A stretch of 64,000 nt of DNA, from positions 62,001 to 126,000 of the forward strand of contig JAKFUV010000001.1 of assembly GCA_021732485.1 (NCBI GenBank), written 5' to 3'. The DNA is from Hyphomicrobium sp. GTDB taxonomy: Bacteria; Pseudomonadota; Alphaproteobacteria; Rhizobiales; Hyphomicrobiaceae. Of the stretch, positions 35,171 through 45,401 are shown in pieces; the first letter of the stretch is position 1; the number at the start of each line of letters is the position of its first letter. The notes under the pieces were generated by a model. That model was not told the DNA's origin. It saw nothing but the letters and a program-made list of their open reading frames with translations, and did not search any database. The position numbers and the translations under genes are program-made.

Positions 35171-36691
35171 ATGACTTTTGACGCTAAAGTCGACCGTCGC
35201 CACCAATCCAGGACATCGTCAGCGACGTTCGCGCTCGCTGCAGGTGGGTACCTGGTCATGTCCTGCACAGCCCCGAACCTTGCAGCAGGCGAAAAAACGG
35301 AGTCGACGCCCGAGAATGAGACGCGGATCGAAAAATCCTTCCGAGACGGTCCGCAGTACGACACCAACTATGATGCCACTGAACAGCTCGACATTTACGG
35401 CGGGAAGAGTGCGGTTGAGCCGCCGCGGCCGCTGCTCGAATTCGGTCGCGAGCAATACACGTCCGGCATCTATGATCAGAGCAGCACAGCGCTCGGTGAA
35501 TTAAACCCGCTGTTGCCGGGCCTCGCCGTCTACGGCGACTGGCGAACGGCGGTCGCCTACAACAACAACAACGGCAAGGATGTCGCCCAGATCGCGACGC
35601 GCCTGAACCTCGACGTTGACTTCAAGTTCACTGCCACCGAACGGATACATGCTTTCTTCACGCCATTTCAGGACGCGAATGCAAAATTCACGCGGTACGA
35701 ATTTGGCGGCGGAAACAGCAATGACAAGTTCAACGACGAATTCGACCCAGAACCGCAAACCCTGTTTTTCGAGGGCGATTTAGGCTCCATCTATTCCGGT
35801 GCTTCCGGACAGGAGTCTAGTTTTGACTTGCCCTTCACCGTCGGTCTGTTTCCCCTGTTCTTGCAGAACGGCATCTGGGCGAACGACGCGATCCTCGGCG
35901 GTGCGGTGACACTGCCGGCGCAGAATTCAGCCGCGCTTGGTTTATCCAACTTTGACATCACCGTTTTCGCCGCATTCGACAACGTCGACAATGCAAGCAT
36001 CTTAAAGGCTGATGGGAAGATCGATAACCACAGCGCTAATCTTTATGGCATAACGACGTTCATCGACGCCTACAGTGGTTACATCGAAGCGGGTTATGGC
36101 ATCGTGCAAGGCATCGACGAACAAGACGGCCTGTTGAAACACTTCGTCACCGCAGCTTACTCGCGGCGCTTCGCCAACACATTGTCAAACTCGACACGAT
36201 TGTTCGCGAACTTCGGCGACGACAAGAACGACAATGGCGACGGCTTTGCCGTCATTTCAGAAAACAGTCTGATCTCGGGCTTGCCGAGCACGTTGCTTCC
36301 CTACGCCAACTTCTTCCTCGGGCTTGGCAACCCTCAGCCTTTGGTTGATGGGAATAATGCTGGCATTCTCAAGAACGTCGGCATCAACTTTGAAACCGAT
36401 GCGCTGACCGGCTATCCGAAACTCGACGACACCGGGTCCGACGCCTGGGGCGGTGCACTTGGCTTGCAGTATCTCTTCAACCTGGATCAGCAGCTGGTCT
36501 TTGAAGTCGCCATGGTACAACCCTTCGGCAACGATGGCATCGGCGCCCAGGACCCACAGTATGGTTTTGGCGCACGCTATCAGGTGCCGATTGACCGGGC
36601 TTGGCTGTTCCGTGCCGACGCGACTTATCAGGTCCTCCAGGGAGCAGAAGACAACTTCGGCCTTCGCTCAGAGGTGCGCCGAAAGTTTTGA
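35171..36691 (+). CDS. Putative outer-membrane beta-barrel protein
   Basis: A 506-residue protein with an N-terminal export signal (SSATFALAAGGYLVMSC region) and alternating hydrophobic strands such as HSANLYGITTFIDAYSGYIE and AWGGALGLQYLFNLDQQLVF. It ends in EVRRKF, and a C-terminal phenylalanine is typical of outer-membrane barrels. The N-terminal VMSC could also be read as a lipobox. No CXXCH motif occurs, and the N-terminal CXXC pair of MtrB-type conduits is missing. GGAG lies seven bases before the start. Its position after a pentaheme cytochrome suggests that it works with it, perhaps by letting substrate or electrons through the outer membrane; this is inference. Confidence 0.75.
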   Translation: MTFDAKVDRRHQSRTSSATFALAAGGYLVMSCTAPNLAAGEKTESTPENETRIEKSFRDGPQYDTNYDATEQLDIYGGKSAVEPPRPLLEFGREQYTSGIYDQSSTALGELNPLLPGLAVYGDWRTAVAYNNNNGKDVAQIATRLNLDVDFKFTATERIHAFFTPFQDANAKFTRYEFGGGNSNDKFNDEFDPEPQTLFFEGDLGSIYSGASGQESSFDLPFTVGLFPLFLQNGIWANDAILGGAVTLPAQNSAALGLSNFDITVFAAFDNVDNASILKADGKIDNHSANLYGITTFIDAYSGYIEAGYGIVQGIDEQDGLLKHFVTAAYSRRFANTLSNSTRLFANFGDDKNDNGDGFAVISENSLISGLPSTLLPYANFFLGLGNPQPLVDGNNAGILKNVGINFETDALTGYPKLDDTGSDAWGGALGLQYLFNLDQQLVFEVAMVQPFGNDGIGAQDPQYGFGARYQVPIDRAWLFRADATYQVLQGAEDNFGLRSEVRRKF

Positions 36692-36816
36692 ACGATCACC
36701 CTTGCACGCGAACCGTGGGTGGCGTTCGCATCCGTTCCCGCGGTGCAACCATGAACGCTCATCGCGAGCGCGACGACCGAAGTTCGTCATTGAAACGGCG
36801 ACGTAGGCTGTCGCAA

Positions 36817-37512
36817 TTACGACGCGGCATCTGCGTTGAAGCGGTAGCCGATTCCTGGTTCAGTCAAAATGAAGTCAGGCGTTTGCGGCGTGGCTTTAAG
36901 CTTTTGGCGCAGTTGGCCGATGAACACCCGAAGATAATGCAAATCTTCGCTATGCGCGGGTCCCCAAACCGCTGTCAGAATTTGACGGTGTGTGACCATC
37001 CGTCCGACGTTGCGAACAAGGATCGCCAGGAGCTCAAACTCCTTCGGCGTCAATTTAACAGGCACTCCGTCCAACTTTACAATGTGTGCCAATACATCGA
37101 CTTCAAGGGGGCCTGCTTTCAAACGTGTCTGCTCGCCGGTTTTCTCGGCTGCGTGCCGCAAAGCCGTGCGCAATCGCGCCAACAGTTCGCCGATGCTGAA
37201 CGGTTTATTGACGTAGTCGTCTGCACCGAGGTCAAGGGCCGCGATTTTTTCAGTCTCTCGATCGCGGGCCGATAACACGATGATCGGTGTCGAAGACCAG
37301 CTGCGCAGCTGGCTGATAACGTCCTTGCCATCCATGTCGGGTAGACCGAGATCAAGCACAATAATGTGCGGCGACTGGGTCGCGGCCTGTTTGAGCGCTT
37401 CAACGCCGCTGGCGGCTGCGATGACATCGTAGCCTGCAGCCGTAAGGCTTGGCTTTAGAAAGCGTATGATTTGCGGTTCATCATCGACGACAAGAACCCG
37501 ATCACGGTTCAT
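36817..37512 (-). CDS. kdpE: Response regulator KdpE
   Basis: OmpR-family response regulator that activates the kdp operon when phosphorylated by KdpD. The receiver domain has RVLVVDDEPQIIRFLKPSLT, the phosphoacceptor in IIVLDLGLPDMDG, and the lysine of DDYVNKPFSIGEL; the winged-helix DNA-binding domain covers the last 100 residues (for example LTPKEFELLAILVRNVGRMV). Its start overlaps the kdpD stop by four bases. Confidence 0.97.
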   Translation of the reverse strand: MNRDRVLVVDDEPQIIRFLKPSLTAAGYDVIAAASGVEALKQAATQSPHIIVLDLGLPDMDGKDVISQLRSWSSTPIIVLSARDRETEKIAALDLGADDYVNKPFSIGELLARLRTALRHAAEKTGEQTRLKAGPLEVDVLAHIVKLDGVPVKLTPKEFELLAILVRNVGRMVTHRQILTAVWGPAHSEDLHYLRVFIGQLRQKLKATPQTPDFILTEPGIGYRFNADAAS

Positions 37513-40226
37513 TCGCTACCTTTCGAAAGTTCAAGCGGTGCTGCGGATTTCTCGGAGACGGGCAGCAGAATGGTGATCTCCGTGCCGTTGTTATGATCGA
37601 CAGGACTGCGAGCCGAGATCGTTCCGCCGAGAGCTTTGACGATGCCGGCGCAAATCGATAGCCCGAGGCCCGTTCCTGGCGGGCGGCCATCACCGGACGC
37701 AACGCGATAAAACTTGTCGAAAATTTTCTCGAGGTCGACTGCTGGAATTCCAATGCCACTATCGCTTACGGCGATACGAATTTGCCGGGCGGTCGACGTC
37801 CGCGCGTCGATGCGCGTCACTGAGTCGGGCGGACTGTACTTGTTGGCGTTATCGAGCAAATTAAACAGCACTTGTTCCAACAGAACGGCATCGCCGAGAA
37901 TGAGCGGCAGCTTGGCAGCGATTACGACTTTGCATTGCCTCAGGGGAAAGCTTTTTCGTCCGCGAGCGCTTGCACCACGGACGGCTTCGCCAACATCGAT
38001 CCAATCACGGCGGATATCAAGCGCGCCCGATTCGAGTTTCGTCATATCCAAAAGGTTGGCGACAAAGATGGAAAGCCGGCCGGCTTCTTCCTCGATCGTG
38101 GCCAGAAGTTCGGCTCGATCCGCCGTCGACATCCGATCGCCAAACTGGCGCAGGCTCGTCACCGAGCCGACGATACCTGCCAGCGGAGTCCTCAGGTCGT
38201 GCGAAATCGATGACAGCAGCGCCGCGCGCAGACGTTCTGATTCTGCTGCCGTCTCTGCGTGTGCGGCGTGTTCGACGAGCTGCGTACGTTCGATTGCGAT
38301 CGCCGCTTGATCTGTGAATGACTGCAACGCCTGCTCGGTCGCGGACGGCAGTATTTCATCATTGTCTTCCGGCGCGACGCCCGCGACACCGAGTGGGTTT
38401 TCGGCCGATGACAACGGACGGAAATGAAAAATCGCAGACGGCATTGTCGTCGTCAGCCGTCCTGCAGGTTCGCGCTTCTCAAGAGCCCAACGGGCAGCGG
38501 CCCAGTCCGCCGGCGACAACTCGTCGTCCGGCGGCCACCCACCTTCGATCCGCAGGTCGTCACGCGTCTTCAAAAGGATGATCGATTTGCCTTTGACCAC
38601 GGCTGCTGACTGAGCTGCCAGAAGCCAAACCACATCATCAACCTTGCGAGCGCCCGACAATTTTCGCGAGAAGTCGTAGAGCGCTTGCGATGCTTCAGCG
38701 CGCTCGCGCGTTGCACTCGCCTGCTCGCGAAAACGTCCGGCAAGGCCGCCCGTCGCGATGGCCACGACGAGGAAAATCAGCAGGGAAAAAAACTCGGCGG
38801 GTTCTGCGACGGTGAAAGAATAGCGCGGTTCGAGGAAGAAGAAATTGAATGCGAGGAACGACATGATCGCCGCCATGACGGCCGACGCCATTCCGAAATA
38901 CAGTGCGCACATCAAGACCGCGAACAAAAACACCATTGAAAGATTTGGCAATGGGCTAATGTTCTGGAGCATGACGCCGGCAGCAGCGGCCATTGTGACC
39001 GCGATCACGGCAGCGACCACTCCGGCCAACGCCACGCGTGGCTTTGGGATTTTAAACCAGGACGGCTTCGCCACGGATGCATCGTGCGCAACGACCGTGA
39101 CGGAGAGACCGCTCGCTCTTGCGACCAGTTCGTCCGACAACGATTTGCCGAGCCAAGATTGCACTGCGCCGGCGCGCGATCGTCCAACAACGATTTGCGT
39201 AATGTTGTTGCGCTTGGCGTAGTTCAGGATTTCGGCCGGCAGATCCTCGGTGTTCATCCGAACAGTGGTCGCACCGAGCCGTTCAGCCAGCCGCATGGCT
39301 TTCTCGATACGCTTCGTCGCTGACCGGTCGGTGACTTCGCGGTCGCTTGGTGTGAGGTGGATCGCGATCCAATCGGACTTCAGCGCCGCAGCCATGCGCG
39401 CGGCTCCGCGAACAATCTTTTCAGACCCTTCGTCTGCGCCGACGCAAACAAGAAGCCGTTCGGCAGTTGGCCAAGGCCCTTCGATACCCTGCTGGCGAAG
39501 CTGGGCGAGCATCTGTTCGTCAACGCGGTCAGCAGTTCGCCGGAGAGCAAGTTCGCGCAGGGCCGTGAGATTGCTTGGTTGAAAGAACTTATCGATGGCT
39601 TGGCGCGCGTTGTCCGGCAAGTAGACTTTGCCGTCTTTCAGCCGCTGGATCAGCTCCTGCGGCAGCAGGTCGACCACCACGACTTCATCGGCGCGATCAA
39701 GCACCTTATCCGGGACGGTCTCGCGCACGGTGATGCCAGCGATACGCTCGACGACGTCGGTAAGGCTTTCGAGATGTTGGATGTTGAGCGTTGTCCAAAC
39801 ATCTATCCCTGCTTGAAGAACGCCCGCGACGTCTTGATAACGCTTTGGATGGACAAGGCTTGGAGCGTTGGAATGCGCAAATTCGTCGACGAGCAGGAGC
39901 TGCGGACGCCGGGCGATTGCTGCGTCGACGTCGAATTCCATGAGCGTTCGATTGCGATAGCTTACCGGCCGGCGCGGTAAAACTTCCAGCCCTTCCAGCA
40001 GTGCTGCCGTTTCTGATCGGCCATGCGTTTCAACAAGGCCGACAACGACATCGAGGCCTTCCAATTTACGTGCTCGTGCGGCAGCCAGCATGGCGTAGGT
40101 CTTGCCGACACCTGGCGCCATGCCGAGAAACACTTTTAGTCTTCCGCGACCTTCCTGTGACGCGAGTTCCAGCAGTGCCTTTGGCGAGGGCCGGCGCTCA
40201 GGGTTTGATTTGCTGGTGTCTGCCAT
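37509..40226 (-). CDS. kdpD: Sensor histidine kinase KdpD
   Basis: Senses potassium limitation and phosphorylates KdpE. The 905-residue protein has the full KdpD layout: the N-terminal KdpD domain with Walker A GMAPGVGKTYAML (residues about 35-47), a universal-stress-protein-like domain, four membrane helices near residues 400-500, a GAF-like region, the H-box SISHDLRTPLAGIV near residue 680, and the ATPase domain with VLFNLLDNANKYSPP and GTGLGLSICAGIVKALGG. It follows kdpC by three bases and overlaps kdpE. Confidence 0.97.
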   Translation of the reverse strand: MADTSKSNPERRPSPKALLELASQEGRGRLKVFLGMAPGVGKTYAMLAAARARKLEGLDVVVGLVETHGRSETAALLEGLEVLPRRPVSYRNRTLMEFDVDAAIARRPQLLLVDEFAHSNAPSLVHPKRYQDVAGVLQAGIDVWTTLNIQHLESLTDVVERIAGITVRETVPDKVLDRADEVVVVDLLPQELIQRLKDGKVYLPDNARQAIDKFFQPSNLTALRELALRRTADRVDEQMLAQLRQQGIEGPWPTAERLLVCVGADEGSEKIVRGAARMAAALKSDWIAIHLTPSDREVTDRSATKRIEKAMRLAERLGATTVRMNTEDLPAEILNYAKRNNITQIVVGRSRAGAVQSWLGKSLSDELVARASGLSVTVVAHDASVAKPSWFKIPKPRVALAGVVAAVIAVTMAAAAGVMLQNISPLPNLSMVFLFAVLMCALYFGMASAVMAAIMSFLAFNFFFLEPRYSFTVAEPAEFFSLLIFLVVAIATGGLAGRFREQASATRERAEASQALYDFSRKLSGARKVDDVVWLLAAQSAAVVKGKSIILLKTRDDLRIEGGWPPDDELSPADWAAARWALEKREPAGRLTTTMPSAIFHFRPLSSAENPLGVAGVAPEDNDEILPSATEQALQSFTDQAAIAIERTQLVEHAAHAETAAESERLRAALLSSISHDLRTPLAGIVGSVTSLRQFGDRMSTADRAELLATIEEEAGRLSIFVANLLDMTKLESGALDIRRDWIDVGEAVRGASARGRKSFPLRQCKVVIAAKLPLILGDAVLLEQVLFNLLDNANKYSPPDSVTRIDARTSTARQIRIAVSDSGIGIPAVDLEKIFDKFYRVASGDGRPPGTGLGLSICAGIVKALGGTISARSPVDHNNGTEITILLPVSEKSAAPLELSKGSE

Positions 40227-40229
40227 GCG

Positions 40230-40808
40230 CTATCCAGCGCCGGGAGCCAGAGCCGCGTCAAGGGCCAGATTGAGCTGCAGGACATTGACACGCGGCTCAC
40301 CGAAGACCCCAAGATCTGGCAACGCGGTGACCTGCGAAACGATGGCTTGAACACGTTCACCAGCAATTCCGCGCGCCCTGGCCACGCGCTCGATTTGGAT
40401 CGCAGCGTGAGCCGGCGAGATGTCCGGGTCGAGGCCGCTTGCTGACGTGGTCACCGCATCGGCAGGGATGATCGCTATGCCTTGCGACTTCAGACCTGCA
40501 ACGTCACTGGTAACGCGGTCGACAAGCTTGCGTGAGAGCGGTCCGAGGTTCGAACCGGATGACGCGGCGGCATCATAACCGTTTTGTCCAGCAGCCGATG
40601 GACGTCCGTGAAAGTAACGTTCGGAGGTGAAAACCTGCCCGATGAGTTGTGAGCCAACGACCTTACCGTCGCGCTCAACCAGCGAGCCATTGGCAGTGCG
40701 TGGCACGGCTATCTGCAAAAGCCCGGTTAGACTGAGCGGATAGATCACGCCTGTCAGCACGGTCATAAGGCAAAGCAAGACAATGGCCGGGCGAAGATGG
40801 GTTAGCAT
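40230..40808 (-). CDS. kdpC: Potassium-transporting ATPase subunit KdpC
   Basis: Stabilising subunit of the Kdp potassium pump. The 192-residue protein has one N-terminal helix (LRPAIVLLCLMTVLTGVIYP) and the conserved GQVFTSERYFHGRPSAAG and SGLDPDISPAHAAIQIERVA stretches. It starts ten bases after the end of kdpB. Confidence 0.97.
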   Translation of the reverse strand: MLTHLRPAIVLLCLMTVLTGVIYPLSLTGLLQIAVPRTANGSLVERDGKVVGSQLIGQVFTSERYFHGRPSAAGQNGYDAAASSGSNLGPLSRKLVDRVTSDVAGLKSQGIAIIPADAVTTSASGLDPDISPAHAAIQIERVARARGIAGERVQAIVSQVTALPDLGVFGEPRVNVLQLNLALDAALAPGAG

Positions 40809-40818
40809 GATTTCTCCT

Positions 40819-42873
40819 TTAAGCTAAGCCGAGCGTTGAAACGGCAACATCGATGATCTTGATGCCGACGAACGGCACGACGAAACCGCCCAGTCCGTAG
40901 ATTGCCAGATTGCGGCGTAGCAGGGCAACGGCGCCGACGGGGCGATAGGCGATGCCGTTCAAGGCCAGCGGAATCAAGGCCACGATGATCAATGCGTTAA
41001 AAATGACGGCCGATAGGATCGCGCTCTCCGGCGTCGCGAGGCCCATCAGATTGAGAGCGCCGAGTTGTGGGTACGTCGCAACGAACAGCGCGGGAATGAT
41101 CGCGAAGTATTTGGCGACATCGTTGGCAATTGAGAACGTCGTCAACGATCCACGAGTCATCAGCAACTGCTTACCGATTTGAGTAATTTCGATCAGCTTC
41201 GTCGGGTCACTGTCGAGATCGACCATGTTGCCGGCTTCACGCGCTGCCTGAGTGCCGGTCTGCATCGCAACGCCAACATCAGCCTGTGCAAGAGCGGGCG
41301 CGTCATTGGTCCCGTCGCCGCACATCGCGATGAGCCGGCCCTTGGCTTGCTCGGATTTGATGTAGGCGAGTTTGTCCTGTGGCGTCGCTTCGGCGATGTA
41401 ATCGTCGACGCCGGCTTCGGTGGCGATGGCGGCCGCGGTCACGGGATTATCGCCCGTGACCATGACGGTTCTGATGCCCATGGCCCGCAACTCCGCAAAG
41501 CGCGCTTTGATATCAGGCTTCACGACATCCTTGAGGTGAATGACGCCGACGAGGCCGCGTTCATTTGCAACGGCGAGCGGCGTGCCGCCGGTGCGCGCGA
41601 TCGCCTGGACCGCCTCGCGGAATTCGGCGGGACTTTCGTCATAGGTCAGCTTCACAAACGCCAAAACGGCATCGACGGCCCCCTTGCGAATAGTGCGCCC
41701 ATCAAAGTCTAGTCCGGAGATACGCGTTTGCGCCGAAAACGGAATGATTGACGACTGAGACGCCTGAATGTTCACGTCGCCGAGCGAATACTCACCTTTG
41801 GCGAGAGCGACGATGGAACGTCCCTCGGGCGTTTCGTCGGACAACGACGCGAGCAATGCTGCTTCCGCCACGTCATGCGCCGTCAATCCGGGTACCGCCA
41901 CAAACGCCGTCGCCAGCCGGTTGCCGTACGTGATCGTGCCGGTTTTATCGAGCAGCAGCGTATCGACATCGCCTGCGGCCTCGACAGCACGCCCCGACAC
42001 CGCCACCACGTTGAAGCGGATGAGCCGGTCCATCCCGGCGATACCGATCGCCGAAAGGAGCCCGCCGATCGTGGTTGGAATAAGCGTCACCAACAACGCG
42101 ATGAGGACGGTGAGCGAAAGGACGGTGCCGGAGTAACCGGCTAGACCCCACAACGTCACCACCGCGATCAGAAAGATTAGGGTCATACCAGACAAGAGGA
42201 TTGAGAGCGCCAACTCATTCGGCGTCTTTTGCCGCTCGGCGCCTTCGACCAAGGCGATCATGCGATCCAAAAATGTTGATCCGGGTGCTGCCGTGACTTT
42301 GACTTTAATCCAGTCTGAAAGCACCAGCGTGCCGCCGGTGACAGCGGATCGATCGCCGCCGGACTCGCGGATGACGGGCGCGGATTCGCCGGTGATGGCG
42401 GACTCGTTGACCGAGGCGATGCCCTCGATGATTTCGCCATCAGCCGGGATCGTGTCGCCCGCCTCGACCAGCACGACATCGCCTTGGTTGAGATCCAGCG
42501 CAGATTTCGGCTGCCACAGGTTGTCGTCGGCATCATCGGGATGCAGCAGGAGCTTGGCCGGTGTGTCGCTGCGCGTGCGACGCAACGCATCGGCCTGCGC
42601 CTTGCCGCGTCCCTCCGCCACCGCTTCGGCAAAGTTGGCAAACAACACGGTGAACCACAGCCAAGCGGCGACCTGGCCGGTGAAGCCGAGGCCATTAGCG
42701 CCTGTGACGGCATCGCGGACAAAGACGATGGTGACAAGCGCTGCCACAACGCCCGTTACAAACATGACGGGATTGCGAACCAGTTTTTGCGGAGCAAGTT
42801 TAAGTACCGATCCCATAACAGCTTGGCGCAGGATGTTGCCATCGAACAGCTCGGATTGCGGGCGAATAGACAT
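40819..42873 (-). CDS. kdpB: Potassium-transporting P-type ATPase subunit KdpB
   Basis: Catalytic subunit that hydrolyses ATP to drive potassium uptake. The 684-residue protein shows the phosphorylation motif [11 protein letters not shown] (residues about 305-315), the TGES loop ([18 protein letters not shown]), and the hinge [18 protein letters not shown] near residue 520. Length and helix pattern are standard for KdpB. Confidence 0.98.
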   Translation of the reverse strand: MSIRPQSELFDGNILRQAVMGSVLKLAPQKLVRNPVMFVTGVVAALVTIVFVRDAVTGANGLGFTGQVAAWLWFTVLFANFAEAVAEGRGKAQADALRRTRSDTPAKLLLHPDDADDNLWQPKSALDLNQGDVVLVEAGDTIPADGEIIEGIASVNESAITGESAPVIRESGGDRSAVTGGTLVLSDWIKVKVTAAPGSTFLDRMIALVEGAERQKTPNELALSILLSGMTLIFLIAVVTLWGLAGYSGTVLSLTVLIALLVTLIPTTIGGLLSAIGIAGMDRLIRFNVVAVSGRAVEAAGDVDTLLLDKTGTITYGNRLATAFVAVPGLTAHDVAEAALLASLSDETPEGRSIVALAKGEYSLGDVNIQASQSSIIPFSAQTRISGLDFDGRTIRKGAVDAVLAFVKLTYDESPAEFREAVQAIARTGGTPLAVANERGLVGVIHLKDVVKPDIKARFAELRAMGIRTVMVTGDNPVTAAAIATEAGVDDYIAEATPQDKLAYIKSEQAKGRLIAMCGDGTNDAPALAQADVGVAMQTGTQAAREAGNMVDLDSDPTKLIEITQIGKQLLMTRGSLTTFSIANDVAKYFAIIPALFVATYPQLGALNLMGLATPESAILSAVIFNALIIVALIPLALNGIAYRPVGAVALLRRNLAIYGLGGFVVPFVGIKIIDVAVSTLGLA

Positions 42874-42894
42874 GGGCGTGGTCCTTCGAAAATC

Positions 42895-44604
42895 TTAAAA
42901 CGTTCGTCCGGCCTGCATCAGGAAGTGTTCAACAATCGGTCCGAGGGCAAGCGCCGGGAAATACTGCAACCCACCCAGAATGAGGATGACGCCGATCAGC
43001 AAACCGATGAACATCCCGCCATCCGTCGGAAACGTGCCAGCCGACGCCGGCGATTTGGTTTTGGCGGCGAGCGATCCGGCGAGCGCCATCACTGGAATGA
43101 TGTATGCGAAGCGGCCGAGAAGCATCGCCATTCCAAGTGTCGCATTGTACCAAGGCGTGTTGGCGCTGAGACCAGCAAACGCCGACCCGTTATTGCCTGC
43201 GGCAGAGGAATACGCGTAGAGAATTTCTGTCAGCCCGCGCGGCCCGGCATTGGCGAGACTTTCAAGCGCTTTCGGCATCATGACCGACGCGGCGGAGAAG
43301 CCCAGAATTGCGAGCGGCAGAATGAGCAGCGCCAGCATGGCGAGCTTCATCTCGCGCGCTTCGATTCTCTTGCCCAGGTATTCAGGCGTGCGGCCAACCA
43401 TCAGCCCCGCAACAAAAACTGTGAGCACGGCCATCACGATCATGCCGTAGAGGCCCGAACCAACACCACCCGGCAAGATCTCGCCGAGTTGGATCATGAA
43501 TAGTGGAACCAAGCCACCAAGCGGCATCAAAGAATTATGCATGGTGTTGACCGCACCGCACGAGAGGCCGGTGGTCGCGACGACGTAGAGCGCGCTCAAC
43601 GCTTGCCCGAAGCGAACCTCTTTGCCTTCCATGTTACCGCCAGCCGCGTCGACGCCCGCACTTGCGAGCAGCGGATTGCCCGACGTTTCCGCACCATAGA
43701 CAACCGCTACGCCGGCAATCAGCAGTACCGCCATCACAGACAGCAGCGCGTAACCTTGGCGCGCATCGCCAGCCATACGCCCAAACGTGAATGTCAGCGC
43801 TGTGGAGACCAGCAGCATACTCCAGATCGACAGAATGTTTGACCACGTGTTGGGATTCTCAAACGGGTGGGCCGAATTGGTGTTAAAAAATCCGCCGCCG
43901 TTGGTGCCGATTTGCTTGATGGCTTCCTGGCTCGCCACGGGCCCGATAGCGATCGCCTGTTTGCTGCCATCCAAGTTGACCGCATCAACGCTGCCGGCCA
44001 GCGTTTGCGGAACGCCGGTTGCGGCGAACAGGATCGCGACAACGATAGAGAGCGGCAGCAGCACGTAAAGCGTTGCGCGGGTCATATCGACCCAAAAATT
44101 GCCAACCGTGCCAACGGCACTGCGGGTGATGCCCCTGGTCACCGCGATGGCAAGCGCGATACCTGTCGCTGCCGATAGGAAATTCTGCACCGTCAGACCA
44201 ACCATCTGAACGAGATGGCTCATGGTCGTCTCGCCGCCATAGGCTTGCCAGTTGGTATTGGTGACGAAGCTGATTGCGGTATTGAAGGCGAGATCAGGCG
44301 ATACCGCGCCAAACCCCTGTGGGTTCAGCGGTAGCCAACCCTGCGACCGCAGCAACGTATAGAGCAGCACAAATCCAGCGCCATTCAACGCGAGCATCGC
44401 CAGTGTATATGCGATCCAGCTCTGCTCTTTCGCTGGCTGAACTCCGGCGGCCGCATAGAGCAGCCGTTCAACCGGCATCATGACAGGCGACAACACGGTG
44501 CGCTGCCCTTGGAACACGCGCGACATATAAATGCCGAGCGGCCAAGCCGTCGCGACCACCGCGCTCAAGACGAGCGCAATTTGCAACCATCCAACGAAGG
44601 TCAT
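42895..44604 (-). CDS. kdpA: Potassium-transporting ATPase subunit KdpA
   Basis: Potassium-binding channel-like subunit of the Kdp pump. The 569-residue membrane protein begins with [20 protein letters not shown] and contains selectivity-filter-like stretches such as [33 protein letters not shown] and [10 protein letters not shown]. Length and order agree with the family. It lies 20 bases after kdpF. Confidence 0.98.
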   Translation of the reverse strand: MTFVGWLQIALVLSAVVATAWPLGIYMSRVFQGQRTVLSPVMMPVERLLYAAAGVQPAKEQSWIAYTLAMLALNGAGFVLLYTLLRSQGWLPLNPQGFGAVSPDLAFNTAISFVTNTNWQAYGGETTMSHLVQMVGLTVQNFLSAATGIALAIAVTRGITRSAVGTVGNFWVDMTRATLYVLLPLSIVVAILFAATGVPQTLAGSVDAVNLDGSKQAIAIGPVASQEAIKQIGTNGGGFFNTNSAHPFENPNTWSNILSIWSMLLVSTALTFTFGRMAGDARQGYALLSVMAVLLIAGVAVVYGAETSGNPLLASAGVDAAGGNMEGKEVRFGQALSALYVVATTGLSCGAVNTMHNSLMPLGGLVPLFMIQLGEILPGGVGSGLYGMIVMAVLTVFVAGLMVGRTPEYLGKRIEAREMKLAMLALLILPLAILGFSAASVMMPKALESLANAGPRGLTEILYAYSSAAGNNGSAFAGLSANTPWYNATLGMAMLLGRFAYIIPVMALAGSLAAKTKSPASAGTFPTDGGMFIGLLIGVILILGGLQYFPALALGPIVEHFLMQAGRTF

Positions 44605-44624
44605 GCGTCAGGCCTCCAGTGCCT

Positions 44625-44711
44625 TCAGAATTTTTCGGGCTTAATCAGGGTGTAGACGAGATAGGCACCGAGCCCGATCGCAACGGCGAGACCGATAAGG
44701 GGATCGTTCAT
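44625..44711 (-). CDS. kdpF: Small Kdp complex subunit KdpF
   Basis: A 28-residue, one-helix protein, MNDPLIGLAVAIGLGAYLVY followed by TLIKPEKF, which matches KdpF in length, hydrophobic profile and the IKPEKF tail. It stabilises the KdpABC complex in the membrane. It sits between the tiny upstream ORF and kdpA on the same strand. Confidence 0.93.
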   Translation of the reverse strand: MNDPLIGLAVAIGLGAYLVYTLIKPEKF

Positions 44712-44718
44712 GGTTGCC

Positions 44719-44802
44719 TCACAGCCGGCTGCAAACGATGGCGTAGCAAAACATAAGTGCAAAACCGCCAAGGCCGAGAGTTAAGAAAATCAAATCGAGC
44801 AT
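44719..44802 (-). CDS. 27-residue membrane ORF upstream of kdpF
   Basis: Encodes MLDLIFLTLGLGGFALMFCY followed by AIVCSRL. It is almost wholly hydrophobic and would form one helix. I have the impression that similar mini-ORFs precede kdpF in related bacteria. Its stop is seven bases before the kdpF start, so it is probably the first cistron of the kdp operon and either a further small subunit or a leader peptide. Confidence 0.65.
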   Translation of the reverse strand: MLDLIFLTLGLGGFALMFCYAIVCSRL

Positions 44803-45044
44803 CGGGGCCATCCCTGTTCAAGCGCTGGTGAAAGGTATGGCGGCGGCGATATCAAATCTCGATTGCGAATGTCGGGAGCCGATATAAGGATGGCGTAAAG
44901 ATAGAGCGGTTGGCTTTAGCAGCCGCCCAGGTGGAACTGGTCTGCCCTGCGGGCAATCGCAGCCGCAACAAAATGCGCACCAACTTGTCCGGCGACGGCA
45001 ACGTTGACTTTAAGAGCTCAAAAATTTCACTCGGGAGCCTGACC

Positions 45045-45401
45045 ATGACACGCGTCGTCCTTCGCATCGACTTTGACGACAAGCGCTACATCGGTCATGG
45101 CCGGATCGAATTACTCGAACACATCGCCGAGCTAGGCTCGATCGCCAAGGCGGCCAAAGCCATGAATATGTCGTACAAGCGCGCCTGGTATTTGGCGGAC
45201 AGCATCAATGGTACATTCGCCGAGCCGGTGATCGAACGCCAGCATGGTGGCCGGGGCGGCGGTTCCGCCTATCTGACCAAGTTTGGCCAAATACTCGTTC
45301 GCGATTATCGAGGCATGGAGACACGCGCGCTCAAGCTTTTCGCAAAACCGCTCAAGCATCTGGAAATGCGTCTCGCGCCGACCAAACGCGCGCACCGCTA
45401 G
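45045..45401 (+). CDS. ModE-like winged-helix regulator (DNA-binding domain only)
   Basis: A 118-residue protein corresponding to the N-terminal HTH domain of the molybdate regulator ModE: LRIDFDDKRYIGHGRIELLE, then IAELGSIAKAAKAMNMSYKR and GGRGGGSAYLTKFGQ. The ATG at 45045 has GGGAG upstream; the frame is open further but looks unnatural. The molybdate-binding C-terminal domain of full ModE is missing, so metal sensing would need another mechanism. It is convergent with modC, whose 3' end it overlaps by 50 bases, and it may control modABC. Confidence 0.88.
   Translation: MTRVVLRIDFDDKRYIGHGRIELLEHIAELGSIAKAAKAMNMSYKRAWYLADSINGTFAEPVIERQHGGRGGGSAYLTKFGQILVRDYRGMETRALKLFAKPLKHLEMRLAPTKRAHR

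Noticed and set aside
35171..36691. MtrB/PioB-type outer-membrane electron conduit
   Set aside because: The CXXC pair and other landmarks are missing, so only a general beta-barrel call is made.
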